A stretch of DNA of 64,000 nt, from contig BSWB01000005.1 in the NCBI GenBank assembly GCA_033239125.1, positions 48,096,993 through 48,160,992 on the forward strand, read 5' to 3'. Every line of letters begins with the position of its first letter. Position 1 is the first letter of the stretch. This document shows, piece after piece, positions 1 through 11,035 of this stretch. The position numbers and the translations under genes are program-made. The notes under the pieces were generated by a model. It had not been told where the DNA came from. It did not search any database and saw only the letters and a program-made list of their open reading frames with translations. The stretch comes from Fagopyrum homotropicum (taxonomy: Eukaryota > Streptophyta > Magnoliopsida > Caryophyllales > Polygonaceae).

Positions 1-696
1 TGGCTTAGATGATGATAGATCAATCGTAAACACATTAGACCCTGAGAGTTAGAGGAATCGCCGACGAACCTTAAATTACGGCCTGTTCTTGAGTCCACGG
101 CCGTGGAACCTCAAGAACTAACCGTGATTTCCCTTATGTCTACGAACCTGCTTTTACTTTAATCCAAAGTTAAAGATTTGCTTTAACTTAGTTTAGGCTT
201 GCCTTTTCTAGGTGGTAGTGAAGCCTCAACAACCTCTACCTCGATTGTGAGTGTCATAACCGTAATCGATCTAGTTAGTCTTGATCCTTGGATTGTAAGT
301 TTAGGTATTTGATATTAATTCTTGCCTTTGGAACTTTTATTAATATTGAAGCCTCAACAACCTGTATAGAAAGTGTCTTGTAGGTGAGTCATATAAGGTT
401 TTTGGAAATTCACCGTACGATTACCTTACATTAGCATACCTTTGCATATCTCAACTCTGTCTATATATCATTAAGTATATCTTTAATCGATTGCCACAGC
501 TAGATACTTGGATCTTTAGGATTGTTGTTTTCCCAATAATTTGCAAAGCTCTTATATTCACTTGCTTGATAATCTGCGATAGGATTTATTCTCCCCAAAT
601 CCTTGTGTTCGATACTCTGGAATACTTGCTAATCTACGCCGATCCGTACACTGCGGGTTCTCTTGCTTGATTCTAGTTTTATAATTAAAACTTATT
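1..696 (+). mobile_element. LTR of family A, 3' part, cut by the window edge
   Basis: It is near-identical to 5362-6054, 9657-10350 and 13960-14654. It includes the half-full-half palindrome module (75-128), the sequence GACCCTGAGAGTT (48-60), the stretch TTCACCGTACGAT, and the conserved U5-like string CCGTACACTGCGGGTTC near its end. The last ~24 bp seen in the complete copy (ending GCGAACA at 14678) are missing, because the LTR runs straight into the ORF2 leader at about 696. Confidence 0.85.
75..128. promoter_or_regulatory. Three-part palindrome module, LTR-A copy 1
   Basis: The order is half-site ATTACGG (75-81), full palindrome CCACGGCCGTGG (95-106) and half-site CCGTGAT (122-128). The spacer arms GTTCTTGAG and CTCAAGAAC are themselves complementary, so the whole 54 bp can fold as one long hairpin. 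Copies occur at 5435-5488, 9731-9784 and 14035-14088. Confidence 0.75.
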
Positions 697-1381
697 GTCC
701 CGACCATGTTTTTGGATGTAGGAACGATGGAAAAGGAAAAAGGGAGGATAATGTTGAAGAAAAGTGACGAAATCTGGACTTTGGAGCTTTACAGAGAGTT
801 CCACGGCCTAAACCACGGTCGTGACAGCTACAGTGCCCGTAATTTCCAAAAGCCTTTGAAAAATCACCAAAACCACGGTTCCATACGGAACCACGGCCGT
901 GGAACACCCCGACAGACCGTGATTTTCAAAATTTTGCCTGTGACAATATAAACCACGTTCTTCACAAAAACCACCCACAAAACCCCTCTTCCACGACCTA
1001 AAAGCCGAATCCACGCCTCCTCTCTCAAATCCTCGTTTCATAATCGTTTTTAACGATTCTTCTTCCTAAACTGAAGCAAATTCGACCACCAACAAGATCT
1101 AAGCGACGAATCGAGCGGAAATTCACCAAGGAACGCGCAATTCGGATTTTTCAATCCGAAAAATAGGTTTTTCCATTCTTCTTGATCTTTGTCGATTTGG
1201 TTCGTTTTTGTTAGAGATTTTAGGAAGAACTGATTGAGATTGGAAGAAATTAGATTAGGACTGCCTGTTTGTGGAGATTGTGTGTTGATTTGCTGAGATT
1301 TGAGACTTTCTGAGATGAATCACGGTCTCTGGGAGAACCACGGCCGTGGAACCTATAGAACAGCCCGTAATTTCTGACAGA
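697..1381 (+). promoter_or_regulatory. ORF2-A leader with internal TATA box and palindromes, unit 1
   Basis: This is noncoding DNA between the LTR and ORF2. Palindrome words and half-words (CCACGG, CCGTGG) cluster at about 799-925, including a full CCACGGCCGTGG. A TATA-like AATATAAA follows at 945-952, then about 370 nt of leader. A second module (ATCACGG 1319-1325, CCACGGCCGTGG 1338-1349, CCCGTAAT ending 1371) stops 10 nt before the ORF2 ATG. The layout copies that of the LTR itself (palindromes, TATA, long leader, module), so a separate ORF2 promoter is inferred. Confidence 0.6.
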
Positions 1382-2950
1382 ATGGACTTTGTGAGGAGGG
1401 TTTCGGGGAGGATAAAGGAGAAGAAGAATAACCAGAATAAGAAGAGGAAGGGTAATCCCTCTTCCTCCTCATCCTCTAGAGCACCACCACCATCTTCCCC
1501 TTCACCTCCATCTTCACCTTCATCACCCTCACCTCCTAGCCCTAGAGTCCCGACCATACATGAGGATCACCTCGATGCACTCGAGAGGATCAAGGAAAGG
1601 GTTGTGATTGGTCCTAGGTACTTGTTGTTGGAGGATCTAGCTCCTCTCAACATTATAGATGACCTTACTTGGCTCTTGGATAGAGCCGGACTAGTTGTCT
1701 TCTCGGCTAATCGAGAAGACGCTTATGAGGAGATTACCCGGGAGGTTGTGACTTCTTTCGAGCATAGCCACGTGGATAGGACCATTTCTTTCCGTCTTAT
1801 GGAAAGAAACTATGACTTTAGCATCCGTGAGTTCGGGACCTTTTTCGGGTTCCAGGATACCTTTAACGGTCGATTTCCTAGTGGCGTTTACGCCAAGGAC
1901 TTTTGGGAGGAGGTAGCAATGATTTACGCCGACGAGGACCGTTGGCAACCTGCTGATACCAAGGCTAGGTTGATGTACCACCTAGCTTTGAAGATAGCTC
2001 ACCGTGTTCTTTCGGAGTGTCTCTTCCCTAGGACGGAGACGCCCCAAAAGATCAAGACGGATGAGCTCTTTTTGCTTTACTCCATGCTGTATGGGCGCCG
2101 AGCTGACTGTGCCACCCTCTTGGCTGCTACTATGAGCAAGCTCAAGAATAAGAGGAAGGGCAACATTGGATATGGTGGGATAGTTACCCACCTTGCTAGG
2201 AGCTTGGGTGTTGATTTTTCTGCGTGTACCCGCATACCGGCCGTTCCTTTAGGTCTTCATGCCTTCATGACTAGAGGGCTCATCTTTCCCACTCATAGAG
2301 GTCCGCCTTATGCGGCCATGCCTTGGGAGAGCAGGACGGGCAGGGGTATAAAGTGGCTACCAGAGTACTCCATTATGGCGGGATGCCATAATTGGAAGGA
2401 GACGTTCGCTGCTATGCATGCGAACAGGATAGTAGCTCCCCCATATGTCCCACCACCGGTTATTGAGGAGGAGGATATGAGAGATTAGTTTGAGGGTGGA
2501 GGAGGAGCCGAGCAGGAGTTTGTCACGTTTCCGGATCAGCCGGAGGCGGCTCCCGATGCACCTAGACGTTCTCCACGTCCAGCTAGAGCTTCAGGCTCGT
2601 CTTCTCGCCGCGCTAGCGTGAGTGAGAGACCTACATGGATGACCATACCCCCTGCGTGGTATGGCGTTCCCCCTCCTTGGTCCACATAGCAGTCAGCAGC
2701 ACCAGCACCAGCACCAGCACCATCCGACGCTCCAACATGGTATAGTCAGGCTCCGGGATGGAATGAGCAGATGCCGGATTGGGCTACTGGCCTTTCAGAG
2801 AGAGTAGGAGCATTGGAGATCCGAGCCGATGCTAGAGACAGACGTCTAGACGACCTCGACCACATGATGAGGGATGTCTACCGCCAGTAGTTCGGGCGGT
2901 TTTATGATCCTAGCTTCTCTCCATTCCCGCCTCCACCAGCGCCGCAGTGA
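1382..2950 (+). pseudogene. ORF2-A copy 1, Athila ORF1-like protein, three stops
   Basis: This is a 522-codon frame. The start at 1382 (MDFVRR) is chosen because ORF2-B begins the same way (MDFVKR); an upstream in-frame ATG at 1346 lies inside the palindrome module. Order: basic Lys-rich N-terminus (about 10-25), Ser/Pro linker (about 26-60), a globular domain (about 65-340) with FRLMERNYDFSIREFGTFFGF and LFPRTETPQKIKTDELFLLY blocks shared with ORF2-B, an acidic stretch, then a predicted coiled coil and a QFGRFYDPS-type proline-rich tail. Stops interrupt it at 2486-2488, 2687-2689 and 2888-2890. The match to the Arabidopsis retrotransposon (Athila) ORF-1 family is from memory of its motifs. 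The function of that family is unknown; nuclear action is only suggested by the basic N-terminus. Confidence 0.75.
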
Positions 2951-3040
2951 TGAGGATTTGATGATTGACCGTTCGCTTTAGACATTCCACCACCACTTTG
3001 TGAGTTTCTTTTTCTTTTCTTTCTTTTCTTTCTTTATTTT

Positions 3041-3080
3041 GAACATTAGGGACAATGTTCGTCCTAAGTATGGGGTGGGA
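3041..3080 (+). promoter_or_regulatory. Internal hairpin plus AAGTATGGGG, unit 1
   Basis: The inverted repeat GAACATT-AGGGAC-AATGTTC (3041-3060) is followed 5 nt later by AAGTATGGGGTGGG. It lies about 90 nt after the ORF2 stop. The same hairpin-plus-purine arrangement precedes the 3' LTR at 4279-4312 with different stem sequence. Confidence 0.8.
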
Positions 3081-4278
3081 TTTACTAAAAGTTTGTAATA
3101 ACTCTTACTCACTATGTTTGCTTTTATTCGAGACTATCATTGCATGTTCATTATATTGTTGCACGTTTCATTATTGCATTGCATGAAAAAGAACTTGAAA
3201 AACCCATAAAAATTGAAAAATTTTGAAAATTTTGTGCTTTTAATGAATTGAGATGATTTCCATGATAATTACTACTTGTGCATTGAGTTTGATGACAATT
3301 GCATACTTAAAAGAATAGTGAATTGAAAAGAATTTGAATGAATGAATTATACCTCTTTTGCAAGTTTCATAATGTGATGAATGTTACCTAAATCATGTTG
3401 AAAAATTGAAGTTGAAATCACACTATAAGTTCTTATACTTCTTGTTGAGATGATTAAGGCAATTCGATATTTTCTTTCTCTTTTCTTTGATCATTTAGCT
3501 CCTCATTGAAATATTGACCTCCTTTACCTATCCGGGAACTTGGAGAAGTGAATGAAAAAGGCATGTTTGATGTGGTAGGGCCATGAGAGCAATTATTTGC
3601 AATCAAAAGAATAGAAAGAAATTCTAGGTTTGGGGAAGTCAATCATGATGATGAGTAACTCGGCACCATTCACATAGCCTGGTGTTTGTGTCTTGCCAAA
3701 GTCGGATTGAGCGATATTCCTAGCGGATTATGGTATGTGCGCTAAGGGTTTGAGGCATCTCATAAAAATTGAGAAACGGCAATCTCCTAGGCTTCGGTTT
3801 TTGTGCACCTCTGTCCATAACTCCAAAAGTAAAGTCGAAAAATGAAAAGAAGAGAGCGAAGCTCTAAGTTGAAGGTGTTGCGGAAACCGCAAAAGTAGAA
3901 GAAGAGTAGTTGTCCACTTTCCCGGATTCATGCACCACATTTCATTAAAGTTTCCTTCCCTTTCCACATTCTAGACCTTTTCTTTGAAAGTCCGTAAGAT
4001 CAAAAGAATGTTATATGACTTGGTGATCTAAATTGAAGTTTCTTATGATTGATTTTGATAATGTTTGAAGGTTATGATGCTTGTATAGAAGTTTGATTGA
4101 TTCATTAGTTTTCTTTACTTTTTACTCTTTGACTAAGTGTATGAAAGTCTTATAAACAATTGAAGCAAGATTTGAGAATGATCTATTCTTTAGAAAGCAC
4201 ATTCCTCCAAAAGAGGTATCGCTTTGAGAAGGTACACATATTTCATCCTAACTCTTGTTTAAAAAGCTTTTGAAAGAC

Positions 4279-4317
4279 CTTGCTTGGGGACAAGCAAGTT
4301 GCAAGTATGGGGTTATT
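4279..4317 (+). promoter_or_regulatory. Terminal hairpin and plus-strand primer site before LTR-A
   Basis: The perfect stem CTTGCTTG-GGGA-CAAGCAAG (4279-4298) is followed after 4 nt by AAGTATGGGG (4303-4312), then TTATT and the LTR start TGTTAG at 4318. This is the position of the polypurine tract that primes plus-strand DNA in LTR retrotransposons. It is not a pure purine run. Confidence 0.75.
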
Positions 4318-6054
4318 TGTTAGCATGAAATATTGTGATATTTTAGGCACGTTTTCTAAGTGTATTTGATTCATATTGATAGTCTTTGATTTAGCATTGT
4401 TGCAATTGTGAGCTAGTTCGCCTATATTGTCGATATAGATGTCTACACAAGCTTTATGTTGATTATAGGTGATTAAGAGCCATTTCCGAACGGAATCGAG
4501 CAAAGACGAGTTGATTGAGTATGTCCATGGATTAAGGGCATTCTTAGGAGCAAAATGGATGTCAACTTCAGGAATACACGACGCTAGGGAAGAATCACGT
4601 TCTTGCCCTAAACCACGCTCTAAAATACGGCCGTACTACAAACCACGTTCAGTTCCACGGCCGTGGAACCCTGCAGAAGAAGCGTGGTTCATTCCAGAAG
4701 CTTTTACGGTCGTGGAATCCATGGTTCAAACCGTGTTGATTTCCACGCTCTAAATTACGGTCGTGGAACCTTCCACGACCGTGATCTTGGCTATCTTTTT
4801 CGCCACACTTTGAAGCCACGATCTTTTGAAGATTGGGCCGGGCCGACATTTTATCATGCCCTATAAAAAGACGGACAAAGGGAGATTCCGGCATCCTCGC
4901 TTACCCCGCTTACATCTCCGCTTAGACGCAATTACGCCTCATTTACGACATTGCGACTTGGAGATTTTGGCAATTCTTACAAAAGACTAATTTGCGCTCA
5001 TCCCTGGAGTAGCCCTAATCTCGCACTTTTGGTGGAGATTGCTGGTGAGATTTCCGGATTGACGGAAGATCGAAGTTTTTGGAAGATTGTTGCAAGAAGA
5101 TTTCTCTTCTTGTTTAGGTTTGATTTAGAAGACGGATTGACATCCCGTTCTTCCTTCTTTCCTAAGATTGTGTTTGTTTGCCTTATTCTGAATCTATTGA
5201 CAATATTCGTTCTTGATTGTGACTTTGAGATTGGTTTGAAGTTTATTAGAAGTTTTCGGAAGTTTTCATCTTTCAATCTTTTAATCTTTGAATTTGATAT
5301 CATAATGATGATTGTTGGCTAAAAACCCGTAACAATTCTAAGGTGAAGGGTTGATAGTTGTGACTTAGATGATGATAGATCGATCGTAAACACATTAGAC
5401 CCTGAGAGTTAGAGGAATCGCCGACGAACCTTAAATTACGGCCTGTTCTTGAGTCCACGGCCGTGGAACCTCAAGAACTAACCGTGATTTCCCTTAAGTC
5501 TACGAACCTGCTTTTACTTTAATCCAAAGTTAAAGATTTGCTTTAACTTAGTTTAGGCTTGCCTTTTCTAGGTGGTAGTGAAGCCTCAACAACCTCTACC
5601 TCGATTGTGAGTGTCATAACCGTAATCGATCTAGTTAGTCTTGATCCTTGGATTGTAAGTTTAGGTATTTGATATTAATTCTTGCCTTTGGAACTTTTCT
5701 ATATTGAAGCCTCAACAACCTGTATAGAAAGTATCTTGTAGGTGAGTCATATAAGGTTTTTGGAAATTCACCGTACGATTACCTTACATTAGCATACCTT
5801 TGCATATCTCAACTCTGTCTATATATCATTAAGTATATCTTTAATCAATTGTCACAACTAGATACTTGGATCTTTAGGATTGTTGTTTTCCCAATAATTT
5901 GCAAAGCTCTTATATTCACTTGCTTGATAATCTGCAATCGAATTTATTCTCCCCAAATCCCTGTGTTCGATACTCTGGAATACTTGCTAATCTACGCCGA
6001 TCCGTACACTGCGGGTTCGCTTGCTTGATTCTAGTTTTATAATTAAAACTTATT
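4318..6054 (+). mobile_element. LTR of family A, copy 2
   Basis: Starts TGTTAGCATG directly after the primer site. A palindrome cluster lies at about 4615-4785: TACGGCCGTA 4626-4635, a CCACGGCCGTGG just after it, and several half-words. It is followed by a TATA box (TATAAAAA, 4862-4869), the three-part module at 5435-5488, and the conserved CCGTACACTGCGGGTTCG near the end. As in copies 1 and 3, the terminal ~24 bp are lost at the junction with the ORF2 leader (near 6054). It serves as the shared LTR between two array units. Confidence 0.88.
5435..5488. promoter_or_regulatory. Three-part palindrome module, LTR-A copy 2
   Basis: ATTACGG, CCACGGCCGTGG and CCGTGAT with the same spacers as 75-128, about 570 nt downstream of the LTR TATA box. 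Confidence 0.75.
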
Positions 6055-6739
6055 GTCACGACCGTGATTTTGGATGTAGGAACGATGGAAAAGGAAAAAG
6101 GGAGGATAATGTTGAAGAAAAGTGACGAAATCTGGACTTTGGAGCTTTACAGAGAGTTCCACGGCCTAAACCACGGTCGTGACAACTACAGTGCCCGTAA
6201 TTTCCAAAAGCCTTTGAAAAATCACTAAAACCACGGTTCCGTACAGAACCACGGCCGTGGAACACCCCGACAGACCGTGATTTTCAAAATTTTGCCTGTG
6301 ACTATATAAACCACGTTCTTCACAAAAACCACCCACAAAACCCCTCTTCCACGACCTAAAAGCCGAATTCACGCCTCCTCTCTCAAATCCTCGTTTCTTA
6401 ATCGTTTTTAACGATTCTTCTTCCTAAACTGAAGAAAATTCGACCACCAACAAGATCCAAGCGACGAATCGAGCGGAAATTCACCAAGGAACGCGCAATT
6501 CGGATTTTTCAATCCGAAAAATAGGTTTTTCCATTCTTCTTGATCTTTGTCGATTTGGTTCGTTTTTGTTAGAGATTTTAGGAAGAACTGATTGAGGTTG
6601 GAAGAAATTAGATTAGGACTGCCTCTTTGTGGAGATTGTGTGTTGATTTGCTGAGATTTGAGACTTTCTGAGACGAATCACGGTCTCTGGGAGAACCACG
6701 GCCGTGGAACCTGTAGAACAACCCGTAATTTCTGACAGA
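6055..6739 (+). promoter_or_regulatory. ORF2-A leader, unit 2
   Basis: Near-identical to 697-1381. It has a better TATA box (TATATAAA, 6303-6310). The palindrome cluster lies upstream and the module at about 6677-6729 ends 10 nt before the ATG at 6740. Confidence 0.6.
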
Positions 6740-8301
6740 ATGGACTTTGTGAGGAGGGTTTCGGGGAGGATAAAGGAGAAGAAGAATAACCAGAATAAGA
6801 AGAGGAAGGGTAATCCCTCTTCCTCCTAATCCTCTAGAGCACCACCACCATCTTCCCTTCACCTCCATTTTCACCTTCATCACCCTCACCTCCTAGCCCT
6901 AGAGTCCCGACCATACATGAGGATCACCTCGATGCACTCGAGAGGATCAAGGAAAGGGCTGTGATTGGTCCTAGGTACTTGTTGTTGGAGGATCTAGCTC
7001 CTCTCAACATTATAGATGACCTTACTTGGCTCTTGGATAGAGCCAGACTAGTTGTCTTCTCGGCTATCCGAGAAGACGCTTATAAGGAGATTACCCGGGA
7101 GGTTGTGACTTCTTTCGAGCATAGCCACGTGGATAGGACCGTTTCTTTCCGTCTTATGGAAAGAAACTATGACTTTAGCATCCGTGAGTTCGGGACCTTT
7201 TTCGGGTTCCAGGAGACCTTTAACGGTCGATTTCCTAGTGGCATTTACGCCAAGGACTTTTGGGAGGAAGTAGCGATGATTTACGCCGACGAGGACCGTT
7301 GGCAACCTGCTGATACCAAGGCTAGGTTGATGTACCACCTAGCCTTGAAGATAGCTCACCGTGTTCTTTCGGAGTGTCTCTTCCCTAGGACGGAGACGCC
7401 CCAAAAGATCAAGACGGATGAGCTCTTTTTGCTTTACTCCATGCTGTATGGGCGCCGAGCTGACTGTGCCACCCTCTTGGCTGCTACTATGAGCAAGCTC
7501 AAGAACAAGAGGAAGGGCAACATTGGATATGGTGGGATAGTTACCCACCTTGCTAGGAGCTTGGGTGTTGATTTTTCTGCGTGTACCCGCATACCGGCCG
7601 TTCCTTTAGGTCTTCATGCCTTCATGACTAGAGGGCTCATCTTCCCCACTCATAGAGATCCGCCTTATGCGGCCATGCCTTGGGAGAGCAGGACGGGCAG
7701 GGGTATAGAGTGGCTACCAGAGTACTCCATTATGGCGGGACGCCATAATTGGAAGGAGACGTTCGCTGCTATGCATGCGAACAGGATAGTAGCTCCCCCA
7801 TATGTCCCACCACCAGTTGTTGAGGAGGAGGATATGAGAGATCAGTTTGAGGGTGGAGGAGGAGCCGAGCAGGAGTTTGGCACGTTTCCGGATCAGCCGG
7901 AGGCGGCTCCCGATGCACCTAGACGTTCTCCACGTCCAGCTAGAGCTTCAGGCTCGTCTTCTCGCCGCGCTAGCGTGAGTGAGAGACCTACATGGATGAC
8001 CATACCCCCTGCGTGGTATGGCGTTCCCCCTCCTTGGTCCACATAGTAGTCAGCAGCACCAGCACCAGCACCATCCGACGCTGCAGCATGGTATAGTCAG
8101 GCTCCGGGATGGAACGAGCAGATGCCGGATTGGGCTACTGGCCTTTCAGAGAGAGTAGGAGCATTGGAGATCCGAGCCGATGCTAGAGACAGACGTTTAG
8201 ACGACCTCGACCACATGATGAGGGATGTCTACCGCCAGCAGTTCGGGCGGTTTTATGATCTTAGCTTCTCTCCATTCCCGCCTCCACCAGCACCGCAGTG
8301 A
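6740..8301 (+). pseudogene. ORF2-A copy 2, Athila ORF1-like, broken near the N-terminus
   Basis: Homologous to 1382-2950 over its full length. A TCA-to-TAA change gives a stop at 6827-6829, and one base is lost in the C-run at about 6853, which shifts the frame. The remainder is open from about 6961 to the TAG at 8044-8046, longer than in copy 1. After that TAG the same frame continues to TGA 8299-8301 with the coiled-coil segment and QFGRFYD tail. The TAG is shared by all three copies, so it predates the duplication. Confidence 0.75.
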
Positions 8302-8391
8302 TGAGGATTTGATGATTGACCGTTCGCTTTAGACATTCCACCACCACTTTGTGAGTTTCTTTTTCTTTTCTTTCTTTTCTTTCTTTATTTT

Positions 8392-8430
8392 GAACATTAG
8401 GGACAATGTTCGTCCTAAGTATGGGGTGGG
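8392..8430 (+). promoter_or_regulatory. Internal hairpin plus AAGTATGGGG, unit 2
   Basis: The stem GAACATT/AATGTTC (8392-8411) and following AAGTATGGGG are identical to unit 1. The family-A 3' region stops 27 bp later at the junction with RT sequence. Confidence 0.8.
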
Positions 8431-8457
8431 ATGTACTAAAAGTTTGTAATAACTCTT

Positions 8458-8613
8458 CCCCATTTCCGATAGCAAATGGGTGAGTCCAGTACAAGTAGTA
8501 CCCAAGAATGGAGGCATTACCATTGTTGCCAACAAAAATAACGAGCTTATCCCCACACGGACAGTTACAGGGTGGCGTATGTGCATCGACTACCGCAAAC
8601 TGAACGTGGCCAC
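8458..8613 (+). pseudogene. Reverse transcriptase slice of family B inside array, copy 1
   Basis: These 156 bp translate to the RT N-terminal segment SDSKWVSPVQVVPK...GWRMCIDYRKLNVA, matching the family-C RT at 28925-29075. The left edge joins the family-A 3' region abruptly at 8457/8458. The right edge meets an LTR-A start at 8614. The same slice recurs at 12761-12916 and is continued by the RT at 14684, so it is displaced family-B pol and not a gene of A. Confidence 0.88.
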
Positions 8614-10350
8614 TGTTAGCATGAAATATTGTGATATTTTAGGCACGTTTTCTAAGTGTATTTGATTCATATTGATAGTCTTTGATTTAGCATTGTTGCA
8701 ATTGTGAGCTAGTTCGCCTATATTGTCGATATAGATGTCTACACAAGCTTTATGTTGATTATAGGTGATTAAGAGCCATTTCCGAACGGAATCGAGCAAA
8801 GACGAGTTGATTGAGTATGTCCATGGATTAAGGGCATTCTTAGGAGCAAAATGGATGTCAACTTCAGGAATACACGACGCTAGGGAAGAATCACGTTCTT
8901 GCCCTAAACCACGCTCTAAAATACGGCCGTACTACAAACCACGTTCAGTTCCACGGCCGTGGAACCCTGCAGAAGAAGCGTGGTTCATTCCAGAAGCTTT
9001 TACGGTCGTGGAATCCATGGTTCAAACCGTGTTGATTTCCACGCTCTAAATTACGGTCGTGGAACCTTCCACGACCGTGATCTTGGCGATCTTTTTTGCC
9101 ACACTTTGAAGCCACGATCTTTTGAAGATTGGGCAGGGCCGACATTTTATCTTGCCCTATAAAAAGACGGACAAAGGGAGATTCCGGCATCCTCGCTTAC
9201 CCCGCTTACATCTCCGCTTAGACGCAATTACGCCTCATTTACGACATTGCGACTTGGAGATTTTGGCGATTCTTGCAAAAGACTAATTTGCGCTCATCCC
9301 TGGAGTAGCCCTAATCTCGCACTTTTGGTGGAGATTGCTGGTGAGATTTCCGGATTGACGGAAGATCGAAGTTTTTGGAAGATTGTTGCAAGAAGATTTC
9401 TCTTCTTGTTTAGGTTTGATTTAGAAGACGGATTGACATCCCGTTCTTCCTTCTTTCCTAAGATTGTGTTTGTTTGCCTTATTCTGAATCTATTGACAAT
9501 ATTCGTTCTTGATTGTGACTTTGAGATTGGTTTGAAGTTTATTAGAAGTTTTCGGAAGTTTTCATCTTTCAATCTTTTAATCTTTGAATTTGATATCATA
9601 ATAATGATTGTTGGCTAAAAACCCTTAACAATTCTAAGGTGAAGGGTTGATAGTTGTGACTTAGATGATGATAGATCGATCGTAAACACATTAGACCCTG
9701 AGAGTTAGAGGAATCGCCGACGAACCTTAAATTACGGCCTGTTCTTGAGTCCACGGCCGTGGAACCTCAAGAACTAACCGTGATTTCCCTTAAGTCTACG
9801 AACTTGCTTTTACTTTAATCCAAAGTTAAAGATTTGCTTTAACTTAGTTTAGGCTTGCCTTTTCTAGGTGGTAGTGAAGCCTCAACAACCTCTACCTCGA
9901 TTGTGAGTGTCATAACCGTAATCGATCTAGTTAGTCTTGATCCTTGGATTGTAAGTTTAGGTATTTGATATTAATTCTTGCCTTTGGAACTTTTCTATAT
10001 TGAAGCCTCAACAACCTGTATAGAAAGTATCTTGTAGGTGAGTCATATAAGGTTTTTGGAAATTCACCGTACGATTACCTTACATTAGCATACCTTTGCA
10101 TATCTCAACTCTGTCTATATATCATTAAGTATATCTTTAATCAATTGTCACAACTAGATACTTGGATCTTTAGGATTGTTGTTTTCCCAATAATTTGCAA
10201 AGCTCTTATATTCACTTGCTTGATAATCTGCAATCGAATTTATTCTCCCCAAATCCCTGTGTTCGATACTCTGGAATACTTGCTAATCTACGCCGATCCG
10301 TACACTGCGGGTTCGCTTGCTTGATTCTAGTTTTATAATTAAAACTTATT
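8614..10350 (+). mobile_element. LTR of family A, copy 3
   Basis: Full-length apart from the missing terminal ~24 bp. The palindrome cluster is at about 8911-9081, the TATA box at about 9158-9165 and the three-part module at 9731-9784. It is preceded directly by RT coding sequence instead of a primer site, which shows that this copy descends from an LTR inserted into RT. Confidence 0.88.
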
Positions 10351-11035
10351 GTCACGACCGTGTTTTTGGATGTAGGAACGATGGAAAAGGAAAAAGGGAG
10401 GATAATGTTGAAGAAAAGTGACGAAATCTGGACTTTGGAGCTTTACAGAGAGTTCCACGGCCTAAACCACGGTCGTGACAGCTACAGTGCCCGTAATTTC
10501 CAAAAGCCTTTGAAAAATCACCAAAACCACGGTTCCGTACGGAACCACGGCCGTGGAACACCCCGACAGACCGTGATTTTCAAAATTTTGCCTGTGACTA
10601 TATAAACCACGTTCTTCACAAAAACCACCCACAAAACCCCTCTTCCACGACCTAAAATCCGAATCCACGCCTCCTCTCTCAAATCCTCGTTTCTTAATCG
10701 TTTTTAACGATTCTTCTTCCTAAACTGAAGCAAATTCGACCACCAACAAGATCCAAGCGACGAATCGAGCGGAAATTCACCAAGGAACGCGCAATTCGGA
10801 TTTTTCAATCCGAAAAATAGGTTTTTCCATTCTTCTTGATCTTTGTCGATTTGGTTCGTTTTTGTTAGAGATTTTAGGAAGAACTGATTGAGGTTGGAAG
10901 TAATTAGATTAGGACTGCCTGTTTGTGGAGATTGTGTGTTGATTTGCTGAGATTTGAGACTTTCTGAGACGAATCACGGTCTCTGGGAGAACCACGGCCG
11001 TGGAACCTGTAGAACAACTCGTAATTTCTGACAAA
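10351..11035 (+). promoter_or_regulatory. ORF2-A leader, unit 3
   Basis: Copy of 697-1381 with TATATAAA at 10599-10606 and the module at about 10973-11025, again ending 10 nt before the ATG. Confidence 0.6.

Larger units (their letters stand above)
2951..4317 (+). other. 3' noncoding region of family A with conserved core
   Basis: No supported ORF. It contains the internal hairpin (3041-3080) and several blocks shared with families B, C and D in the same order: TTTTGTGCTT (about 3232), a GATTAAGGCAATTC block (3452), CCTATCCGGGAA (about 3528), the core ATGAGTAACTCGGCACC...GGTATGTGC...GTGCACCTCTGTCCAT (3651-3830), CCCGGATTCATGCACCACA (about 3923), and the terminal hairpin. Such conservation across otherwise different families implies a functional RNA or DNA element. 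Confidence 0.75.

Noticed and set aside
692..1041. Small ORFs with FHGRG or NHGRG peptides on both strands (also 4649-4894, 6056-6372, 8945-9190, 10352-10668, 33436-33675)
   Set aside because: They are translations of the CCACGGCCGTGG repeats in noncoding leaders and LTRs, open on both strands by chance.
1691..2191. Minus-strand ORFs inside ORF2-A (and the same in units 2 and 3)
   Set aside because: Shadows of the conserved plus-strand frame; no motif and same coordinates as coding sequence.
2687..2689. Programmed stop readthrough in ORF2-A
   Set aside because: Other stops and frameshifts in the copies show decay; a shared founder mutation is simpler.
4951..5322. 123-codon ORF in LTR-A (and copies at 9247 and 13550)
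   Set aside because: Lies in the LTR just after the TATA box, conserved only because the LTRs are copies; no recognisable domain.
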